Part shown: piece by piece, positions 1-6,383 of the stretch
How the letters are laid out: each line of letters starts with the position of its first letter
How positions within the stretch are numbered: the stretch's first letter is position 1
NCBI GenBank assembly: GCA_030428695.1
Contig: JAUIEM010000183.1
Coordinates: 1 to 18,908, forward strand
Source of the DNA: a bacterium
GTDB lineage: Bacteria; Planctomycetota; J058; JAJDCP01
Length of the DNA stretch: 18,908 nt
Direction: 5' to 3'
Position numbers and translations under genes: made by a program
The notes under the pieces: generated by a model
What the model was told of the DNA's origin: nothing
Databases searched by the model: none
The model's input: the letters and a program-made list of their open reading frames with translations, nothing else

Positions 1-510
1 AACGGGGCGCTGACCGTCGGCACCCTCGACGGCGCGAACATCGAGATCCGCGAGGCGGTCGGCGCGGACAACTTCTTCCTGTTCGGCATGAACGCCGAGG
101 AGGTGCGCCAGCGCAAGGCCGCGGGCTACGACCCGGCCGCCGCGATCGCCCGGAGCCCCCGCCTGCAGGACGCCCTGAACGTGATCGGCTCGGGCTTCTT
201 CTGTCCGGACGACCCCGACCGCTTCCAGCCGGTGGTCGACCACCTGCGACACAAGGACACCTACATGCTCTGCGCCGACTTCGAGAGCTACGTCGCCTGC
301 CAGGAGCTGGTCGCCGAGACCTACCGCGATCAGGAGCAGTGGACGCAGATGGTGATCCGCAACATCGCCAACGTCGGGCGCTTCTCGAGCGACCGCACGA
401 TCAGCCAGTACGCGAAGGAGATCTGGGGCGTCGAGCCGGTCAAGATCGAGCTCGACCCCTACGACGGCAACGCGGGCCTGTACGCGCGGCTCAAGAACGG
501 GAAAGGCTGA
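1..510 (+). CDS. glgP: Glycogen/starch/maltodextrin phosphorylase, C-terminal part (5' end outside window)
   Basis: This is the last 169 residues of an alpha-glucan phosphorylase, the PLP enzyme that releases glucose-1-phosphate from glycogen or maltodextrin in the cytoplasm. The reading frame is open from base 1. It begins with the family signature NGALTVGTLDGANIEIRE, followed by FFLFG, the late ADFESYVACQ block and SSDRTISQYAKEIWG near the end. All of these are characteristic of the C-terminal half of GT35 phosphorylases. The PLP-binding lysine lies upstream of the window, so catalytic completeness cannot be judged. Translation ends three bases before the GTG of the next gene, so the two are probably co-transcribed. 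The family is clear. Glycogen versus maltodextrin preference cannot be decided from this end. Confidence 0.95.
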   Translation, partial: NGALTVGTLDGANIEIREAVGADNFFLFGMNAEEVRQRKAAGYDPAAAIARSPRLQDALNVIGSGFFCPDDPDRFQPVVDHLRHKDTYMLCADFESYVACQELVAETYRDQEQWTQMVIRNIANVGRFSSDRTISQYAKEIWGVEPVKIELDPYDGNAGLYARLKNGKG

Positions 511-513
511 GCC

Positions 514-1419
514 GTGGCGGGAGAGTCTTCGGTCAAGGCGATCGTCTACGCCCTGTTCGCCAACCTCGGCATCGCGATCGCGAAGAGCATCGCGGCCTGG
601 TACACCGGCTCGGGCAGCATGCTGGCGGAGTCGATCCACTCCTTCGCGGACGTGGTCAACCAGCTGCTGCTGCTGGTCGGCATCCGCCGCTCGGGCCGCG
701 CCCCGGACGCCGAGCACCCGCTGGGCTACGGCAAGACGATCTACTTCTGGAGCCTGCTCGTCGCGATGCTGCTGTTCCTGCTCGGCGGCGTCTTTTCGAT
801 CTACGAGGGCGTGCACAAGTACCGGCACCCCGAGCCGATCGACGCGCTCTGGATCGCGATCGTGGTGCTGGGCGTTTCGATCGTGCTCGAGCTGCTCAGC
901 ACGCTCGGTGCGCTGCGCGAGATCAAGAAGCTGCGCGGCGACCGCAGCCTGTGGGAGTGGATCCAGACCTCACGCAGCGCCGAGCTGGTCGTCGTGCTCG
1001 GCGAGGACATCGGCGCCCTGGTCGGGCTGATCGTCGCGCTGATCTTCGTCGTCCTGGCGGGAGTGACCGGCGAGCCGACCTACGACGCCCTGGGCTCGGC
1101 GAGCATCGGGGTCGTGCTGATCCTGATCTCCGGCTTCCTGGTGCTGCGGGTCAAATCGCTGCTGATCGGGCGCTCGGCCGATCCACGGCTGGTCGGCCAG
1201 CTGCGGGAGGCGATGGCCAACGAGGAGCACGTCCGCGAGGTCCTCAACGTCCTGACCCTGCAGCTCGGCAGCCGGGTGATGGTCGCCGCCAAGCTGCGCA
1301 TCGCGCCGGGCATCCCGATCGAGGACGCCGCCGCCGCCATCAACCGCATCGAGCGGCGCCTGCAGCAGGCCTTCCCGGAGGTGCACTGGACCTTCATGGA
1401 GCCCGATGTCGCGGATTGA
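514..1419 (+). CDS. Cation diffusion facilitator (CDF) family metal transporter
   Basis: This 301-residue inner-membrane protein is of the CDF type, which exports Zn2+ or related divalent metals by proton antiport. The second membrane helix carries AESIHSFADVVNQ, with the CDF metal ligands His42 and Asp46, and is followed by HPLGYGK (residues 69-74). About six hydrophobic segments lie between residues 8 and 215. A cytoplasmic C-terminal domain follows (about 216-301). The fifth helix reads GEDIGALVGL (Glu164, Asp165) instead of the usual HxxxD, a pattern resembling the SLC30A9/ZnT9-like branch, where the substrate is less certain. The start is GTG, three bases after the phosphorylase stop, and no ATG occurs earlier in frame. 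The gene runs tail to tail into the next gene with only six bases between. The family is secure; the metal is not. Confidence 0.9.
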   Translation: MAGESSVKAIVYALFANLGIAIAKSIAAWYTGSGSMLAESIHSFADVVNQLLLLVGIRRSGRAPDAEHPLGYGKTIYFWSLLVAMLLFLLGGVFSIYEGVHKYRHPEPIDALWIAIVVLGVSIVLELLSTLGALREIKKLRGDRSLWEWIQTSRSAELVVVLGEDIGALVGLIVALIFVVLAGVTGEPTYDALGSASIGVVLILISGFLVLRVKSLLIGRSADPRLVGQLREAMANEEHVREVLNVLTLQLGSRVMVAAKLRIAPGIPIEDAAAAINRIERRLQQAFPEVHWTFMEPDVAD

Positions 1420-1425
1420 GGCAGC

Positions 1426-3031
1426 TCACTCTTCCGCTTCTTCCAGCTCTTCCCGCGGCAGCACGGGCAGATGCAGGACCGCCGGCGTGTCCGGACCGAC
1501 ATGCAGGGAATGTTCGGTCGCGGCCCGAGGATGCACCGCGTAGCGCGGGCTATTGCTCGAGGTCAGGATCACCCGCAGGCGATGCCCCGGCTGCAGCGTC
1601 CAGGCGGTCGGGCTGGTCTCGACCTCGACCGCGTAGGGGCCGCCGTCGACGGGCTGAAGGCGGGAGCGCCCGCCGCGCAGGCTCAGGCGCTGCGCGCCGT
1701 CGGTGATCAGCACGGCGCGGCCCTCGGGGTCGACATCGCAGACCCGCAGGTGCAGGTCGGCGTCCTCGCCCACCGTCGCCAGCCACGCCTGCAGGCGCAC
1801 GCTGCCCGTCAAGGGTCAGGGGCGCGCGGAGCGGCGCGCCGCTGAACACCAGCACGTCGTCGCGCGCCTCGACCTGCCGCTGATCGGCGGGGCCGTGGAG
1901 CAGCTCGGGGCTGAGGTTGTTGCCACCGAGGGTCGGTGAGGGGTCGGCGGGGCGATGGGGCAAGCGCAGGCGGACCGCCTCCGTCGGCTCCTCCTCGCGC
2001 AGGGCATCGCCGACGAGGTGCAGCGCACGCGGCTCGACCGCTGCCGGCGGCCAGCTCGCGCATTCCAGCCAGACATCGGAGTGGATGACGTACACGCAGA
2101 TCGGCGCCGGGCCGTGGGGCCCCTCGCCGCCGCGCAGGTGGAGGTCGAACCAGCGCCGCACCTCGCGGCGCAGGATCGCGGCCTGCGGAAACGCGAGCTC
2201 GCCCTGTTCCACCTTACCGAGGTTCATGTGCTCCCAGGGCCCCACCAGCAGCCGGTGCTGCTCGCGCACCGCGGGATCGGAGCGGGTGCGCAGGAGCTCA
2301 AAGCTGCGGAACTGCTCCGCGGCGTGGATGTCGAACCAGCCGCCGACGACCAGCGCCGGCACCTCGATCCTCTCCGCCTGGTGCGCGCTCTCGACGACGC
2401 GCCAGAACACGTCCCGGCGGGGATGCTGGCGGAAGATGTCCGAGATCGAGTAGAGCCGGTCGAGGGCGTCGAGGTACTCCAGGCGCTCGACGCCGCCGGG
2501 AAAGAACAGGCCGTAGGTCCAGGTCAGATCGCGGACCATCGGCACCATGCACACCAGCGCCGGCGGCTGGGCCTCGGCGGTGCGGTACTGCACTCCGCCG
2601 AGGGCCGAGGGTCCCCAGGTCGCGACCTGGCCGTCGGACCAGGGCTGGGCGGCGATCCATGCGACTGTGTCGAAGCCGTCCTCCCGTTGCTGGCGTCCGC
2701 CGGAGGCCCGGCCCCGACCGCCGCCACGGCGGGGGACGTTCGCGCCGGTCCGCCAGTCGACGACCAGCACCGCGTAGTCCCCGAGGCCGGCCAGGTCCGG
2801 CGTGTCCTCCCGGCCCGGATCGGCTCCGAGGATGCCCTCGGGCAACGAGCGTTCCTTGCCGTACGGGGTCTGGACGAGGATGCAGGGCCAGGGCCCCTCG
2901 CCCTCCGGGACGTAGAGCAGCGCGTCGAGGCTGCCGTCCCGGGTCGGGACCTGGATCTCCTCGCCGGTCTGGGCGGAGAGAGAGCTGAGCGTCAGGAACA
3001 GGACGAGCGGGACCGTACCGGCGTTGCGCAT
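1426..3031 (-). CDS. CocE/NonD family secreted hydrolase (X-Pro dipeptidyl-peptidase-like), frameshifted near 1813
   Basis: This is a predicted secreted serine hydrolase of the CocE/NonD/X-Pro dipeptidyl-peptidase S15 class. A signal peptide of about 20 residues ends SLSA. The alpha/beta hydrolase core has GPSALGG (Ser142), GGWFDIH (Asp234) and GPWEHMN (His268), a complete catalytic triad. A C-terminal jelly-roll domain should follow. The first frame runs from 3031 and loses similarity after APLTL near 1813, continuing as low-complexity Arg/Ala/Pro sequence to 1550. The missing jelly-roll strands (TGSVRLQAWLATVGEDADLH onward) appear in another frame from 1812 to 1426. Removing one base from the GGG run at 1813-1815 restores one open frame of about 535 residues. 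The ATG has a GGAGGA ribosome site. This is either an assembly error or a real frameshift that removes the last domain. The natural substrate is unknown. Confidence 0.8.
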
Positions 3032-3267
3032 GATTCCTCCTGGGCGGTCCGACGCCTCCTCCAGACCACTGTCCAGGGTACAGGCCCTGGAAGGAAACAG
3101 GTACTCGTTTCGCTGGCCTCGCCGCCGCTGGCCGCATCGCTCGTCGCCCGGATACAGCCGTATGCGAGCTCATGGCTCCATGCCATCGACGAGGATTCCT
3201 CGATCGCGCGCCTCGGTTTCCTTCCAGCCCGGTCTTTCGGGAGTCGGGACGCGCAGCTCTCAGGGCC
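3032..3267. other. Intergenic region upstream of the CocE-like gene
   Basis: These 236 bases separate two minus-strand genes. They hold the GGAGGA ribosome site of the CocE-like gene (CCTCCT at 3034-3039 on the plus strand) and the small inverted repeat at 3072-3091. I see no other gene, no convincing sigma-70 promoter and no RNA gene. Confidence 0.5.
3072..3091. repeat. 7-bp inverted repeat in the leader of the CocE-like gene
   Basis: TCCAGGG (3072-3078) and CCCTGGA (3085-3091) pair perfectly around a six-base spacer, about 40 bases upstream of the ATG at 3031. It could be an operator or a leader hairpin. Short palindromes are common in GC-rich DNA, so function is not shown. Confidence 0.3.
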
Positions 3268-4116
3268 TCACTCGAACACCGCCGTCTTGTTCCCGTAGAC
3301 CACGACCCGGTTCTCGAGGTGGGAGCGCACGGCGCGGGCGAGCACGACGCGCTCGAGGTCCTTCCCCATCCGCACCAGGTCGCGGACGCTCTGGCGGTGG
3401 CTGACGGTGGCGACGTCCTGGGCGATGATCGGCCCCTCGTCGAGGTCGGCGGTCACGTAGTGCGCCGTCGCGCCGATCAGCTTGACGCCGCGGGCGTGGG
3501 CGCGGCGGTAGGGGGAGGCGCCGGCGAAGGCGGGCAGGAAGCTGTGGTGGATGTTGATCGCGGGCGGCAGCGACGCGACGAGCTCGGAGGACAGGATCTG
3601 CATGTACTTCGCGAGCACCACCAGATCGATGTTGCGCAGGGCGATCAGCTCCCGCTGGCGCTCCTCGGCCTCGGCCTTGGCGCCCTTCTTCACCGGGATC
3701 CACACGAACTCGGCGCCGTAGCTTCGGGCGCAGGCCTCGAGCTTCTGGTGGTTGCTGATCACCAGCGGGATCTCGCAGCGCAGCTCGCCGGCCCGCTGGC
3801 GGTAGAAGAGGTCGACCAGGCAGTGGTCCTGGCGCGTCACCCACAGGGCGAGGCGGGGGCGGCGGTCGGAGAAGCTCAGGCTCCAGCGGGCGCCGAGCTC
3901 CTCGCCGAGGGGGCGGAAGGCGTCGGCGATGGCGGGGCGGTCGACCGCGAAGCCGTCGAGCTCCCACTCGAGGCGGCTGAGGAAGATGCCGGCGGCGGAG
4001 TCGGCGTGGTGGTCGGCGTGCAGGATGTTGCCGCCGCGGTCGAAGACGAAGCCGGCGAGCCGCGCGACCAGACCTTTCTGGTCCGGGCACGACAGGAGCA
4101 GGGTGGCGGTGGCCAT
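3268..4116 (-). CDS. purU: Formyltetrahydrofolate deformylase
   Basis: This 282-residue enzyme hydrolyses 10-formyltetrahydrofolate to formate and tetrahydrofolate, balancing one-carbon pools and supplying formate for PurT-type purine synthesis. An N-terminal ACT domain (about residues 5-80, starting LLLSCPDQKGLVARLAGF) precedes a formyltransferase-type domain. The catalytic residues of the PurN/PurU fold are present: Asn188 and His190 in INIHHSFLPAF, and Asp226 in TADLDEGPII. ISNH (120-123) is the usual entry to the catalytic domain. The length matches the family, and the ATG at 4116 puts the ACT domain at the very N-terminus as expected. It shares the minus strand with the CocE-like gene but lies 236 bases upstream of it, so one operon is not obvious. 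It is divergent from the lipoprotein gene at 4203. Confidence 0.96.
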   Translation of the reverse strand: MATATLLLSCPDQKGLVARLAGFVFDRGGNILHADHHADSAAGIFLSRLEWELDGFAVDRPAIADAFRPLGEELGARWSLSFSDRRPRLALWVTRQDHCLVDLFYRQRAGELRCEIPLVISNHQKLEACARSYGAEFVWIPVKKGAKAEAEERQRELIALRNIDLVVLAKYMQILSSELVASLPPAINIHHSFLPAFAGASPYRRAHARGVKLIGATAHYVTADLDEGPIIAQDVATVSHRQSVRDLVRMGKDLERVVLARAVRSHLENRVVVYGNKTAVFE

Positions 4117-4202
4117 CGCGGATCCTCGGTGGGGGATGCACGGATCGTACGGGACACCGGCTACATCTTCACGTACCGAGAGTCTTTTCCGCGAGGTTCG
4201 CC

Positions 4203-5336
4203 ATGTCCCGCCTCCCGCTCGTGCTCGTGCTCGCCCTGTGCCTGGCCGCGGGCTGTGAGAAGAGCTCGTCCTCTTCCTCCGGCTCCTCTGGAACGACCGC
4301 CGCGACCGGGTCCTCGGGCGGGGGAAGCTCGACGGCCACGCCGGCGATGCCCGCGATGCCGTCGACGCCCTCGACGCCTTCGACGCCTTCGACGCCTTCG
4401 ACGCCTTCGACCCCCTCGACGCCCTCGACGCCCTCGACGCCTTCGACTCCGCCTGCCACGCTGCCGGCGGGAGTCCAGGCCGTGGCGATCGACGTGGCCT
4501 CGAGCCTCAACCTGCGGCTCGGCCCGGGCACGGGCAACAAGGTGCGCGCGACCCTGGCGGCCGACGAGGTCTACGTCGTGGTCAAGGCCGACGGCGACTG
4601 GCGGGAGATCTGGTACGACGACACCTCGGGCTGGCTGCACTCGGCCTACACCAAGGCGCCGCCGGCGGGCACCGTGGTGCGGGCCGTGCTGCCGGACATG
4701 CTGGTCGTGCGCGCCGGTCCGGACCCGAGCTACCAGGCCATCGGCAGAGTCTACGGCGGCTCGCTGCGGGCGGTGCTCGAGGAGCAGAGCGGCTACAGCC
4801 GCATCGACTGGGGCGGAGAGGAAGGCTGGGTCGCGAGCGTGCAGCTCGGCGATGCGAACGCGGCGCCGACGACGGCGACCCTGCTGCCCGGGCTGAGCCA
4901 GTCGTCGGTCGGCTTCCTGCAGTGGCCGGCCTCGACGCCGGGCATCTACTCGTACAAGACCCTCGGCAACCAGTGGGGCACCCAGCGGATGATGTACGGG
5001 ATGCTCCGCATCGGCCGCATCTGGGAGCGCGACCACCCGAGCTGGCCGCGCATGGGCCTCGGCGACGTCAGCCTGCAGAACGGCGGGCCGATGCCGGGCC
5101 ACGCGAGCCACCAGAAGGGCGTCGACTGCGACGTGCGGCTGCTGCGCGACGACACCGTCGAGGCCTACGTGACGACCTTCGACGCCGAGTACAGCCAGCC
5201 CCGCACCGCCGCGCTGATCGGGCTGTTCCAGGAGCACATGCCGATCGTGTACGTGTTCTTCAACGACAGCAGCGTGCCCGGCGTGACGAACTGGCCGAAC
5301 CACGACAACCACTTCCACGTCCGGACCACCGAGTGA
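4203..5336 (+). CDS. Lipoprotein with (STP)10 linker, two SH3b domains and an M74 (MepA-like) murein endopeptidase domain
   Basis: This 377-residue predicted lipoprotein probably cleaves peptidoglycan cross-links. The signal ends in a lipobox LCLAAGC with the lipidated Cys at residue 18. A Ser-rich stretch and ten Ser-Thr-Pro triplets (residues 54-83) form an extended tether. Two bacterial SH3-like domains follow (about 90-150 and 155-220), the first with LNLRLGPGTGNKV and the second with LVVRAGPDPSYQAIG. The C-terminal domain (about 235-377) matches peptidase family M74. It contains GHASHQKGVDCD (His300, His303, Asp310) and the terminal HFHVR (His370, His372), and by family analogy His303, Asp310 and His372 are zinc ligands. 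Classical MepA lacks SH3 domains and the lipid anchor, so this is an elaborated version. A GAGG ribosome site precedes the ATG. The HEAT-repeat gene overlaps its stop codon, suggesting translational coupling. Confidence 0.88.
   Translation: MSRLPLVLVLALCLAAGCEKSSSSSSGSSGTTAATGSSGGGSSTATPAMPAMPSTPSTPSTPSTPSTPSTPSTPSTPSTPSTPPATLPAGVQAVAIDVASSLNLRLGPGTGNKVRATLAADEVYVVVKADGDWREIWYDDTSGWLHSAYTKAPPAGTVVRAVLPDMLVVRAGPDPSYQAIGRVYGGSLRAVLEEQSGYSRIDWGGEEGWVASVQLGDANAAPTTATLLPGLSQSSVGFLQWPASTPGIYSYKTLGNQWGTQRMMYGMLRIGRIWERDHPSWPRMGLGDVSLQNGGPMPGHASHQKGVDCDVRLLRDDTVEAYVTTFDAEYSQPRTAALIGLFQEHMPIVYVFFNDSSVPGVTNWPNHDNHFHVRTTE
4362..4451 (+). repeat. Ten tandem 9-bp units encoding Ser-Thr-Pro
   Basis: Ten head-to-tail copies of TCGACGCCY, with small third-position variants (one TCGACCCCC, last copy TCGACTCCG), encode (STP)10. 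The unit is a multiple of three, so slippage would change linker length without shifting the frame. Confidence 0.95.
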
Positions 5337-6307
5337 GACGGCTCCTCGCCGGCTTCGTCTGCGGCCTGGCCGCCGGTCTGGGGCTCGGCTGGGGGCTGAC
5401 CGGAGACGCCGCCCCCGCGCCGCCTCCCTCCCGGCCCCGTCCGCCCGCTTCCCCCGCTCCTCCGCCGCCGCCCTCCGCGCTGCCCGACGCCGTCGAGCGG
5501 CCGGTCAGCGAGCTCGCGGCGGAGGTGGAGGAAGCGGACCGCGCGCCCGCCTTGCCTGGAGCCCTCGCCGCCGCGATCGGCTGCAGCCATGAGGACCACG
5601 GACCGGAGGCGCATCCCGAACAGCTCGCCGCCCTGGTCGCCGCCGACCCCTCCGAGCTGGAAGCGGCACTCGCACAGGTGCCCGGCGCCTCCATCGAAGA
5701 GCTCGAGCTGCTGGTGCTCGCCCTCGGCTTCGTGCGCCGGCCGGAGGTCGAAGAGCTCGCCGCCGGGCTCGCCCTCGACGACCCCGCGCCGGAGCGCCGG
5801 GCCCTCGGCGTCGAGCTGCTCGGCCGGCTCGGGACGCCGCGCGCCCTGCCGGTGCTCGACCAGGTGCTCGGCCAGGAGTCCGCGACCCCCGTCCTGCGCG
5901 TCGCCCTCGGCGCCCTGCCGCGCCCGGTCGCGGTCAGCGAGGCGGAGGGCGCCCGCCTGCGCGGCAAGCTCGAGGGCTTCGCCGCCAGCCCGACCCCCGA
6001 GCTGCGGCGCCGGGCCCTGATCGCCCTCGCCGACTGGAGCCCGGACACCGGCCTCGCCCGCGCCGCCCTGGCCGGCGACCCCGACCCCGCCGTGCGCGCC
6101 GGCGCCGCCTACGCCCTCGAGCTGGCCGGGGGCGGCAGCGCCGCCGACCGCGAGCTGCTCGCGCGGGTGCTCGAGGATGTCGGCGAGCCCTTCGTCGTCC
6201 GCGACAACGCCTGGCGCGCCCTCGGCGCCGCCGGCCCCCTGCCCGCCTCGATGCACGCCGCCTGGCATCGCTTCGCCCGCGAACGCGAAGGGCTGGCGCT
6301 CGACTGA
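5333..6307 (+). CDS. Membrane-anchored HEAT-repeat protein
   Basis: This 324-residue protein probably starts at GTG 5333, whose GTGA overlaps the TGA of the upstream endopeptidase gene. The same frame is open further upstream but overlaps the endopeptidase domain there. The N-terminus has two arginines and then a hydrophobic Gly/Leu-rich segment (residues 4-24), likely an uncleaved signal anchor. A Pro-rich stretch (26-50) follows. From about residue 95 to 320 the sequence is made of helical pairs with HEAT-type spacing, for example PAPERRALGVELLGRLG, TPELRRRALIALADWS and DPAVRAGAAYALELAGG. HEAT repeats bind proteins, and no catalytic motif is visible. Linkage to a peptidoglycan hydrolase suggests a scaffold or regulator of that enzyme in the envelope, which is inference only. 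Confidence 0.8.
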   Translation: MRRLLAGFVCGLAAGLGLGWGLTGDAAPAPPPSRPRPPASPAPPPPPSALPDAVERPVSELAAEVEEADRAPALPGALAAAIGCSHEDHGPEAHPEQLAALVAADPSELEAALAQVPGASIEELELLVLALGFVRRPEVEELAAGLALDDPAPERRALGVELLGRLGTPRALPVLDQVLGQESATPVLRVALGALPRPVAVSEAEGARLRGKLEGFAASPTPELRRRALIALADWSPDTGLARAALAGDPDPAVRAGAAYALELAGGGSAADRELLARVLEDVGEPFVVRDNAWRALGAAGPLPASMHAAWHRFAREREGLALD

Positions 6308-6321
6308 GCGTCCACGGCCGT

Positions 6322-6350
6322 TTGCGTGAAGAGCACCAATTCTGCATAGT
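6322..6350 (+). promoter_or_regulatory. Weak promoter-like sequence before the repeat/GntR gene
   Basis: TTGCGT (6322-6327) and CATAGT (6345-6350) are separated by 17 bases, in a locally AT-richer gap of 76 bases between the HEAT gene and the repeat/GntR gene. The -35 match is poor, so confidence is low. An AAGGAG ribosome site follows at 6366-6371. Confidence 0.3.
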
Positions 6351-6383
6351 CAGGACGGGCTCTTTGAAGGAGATCGGTTCCTC

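Noticed and set aside
4161..5318. Minus-strand frame rich in Arg/Gly, and another with repeated Val-Glu-Gly
   Set aside because: These are the complement of the Ser-Thr-Pro repeat and the SH3/endopeptidase gene, not real proteins.
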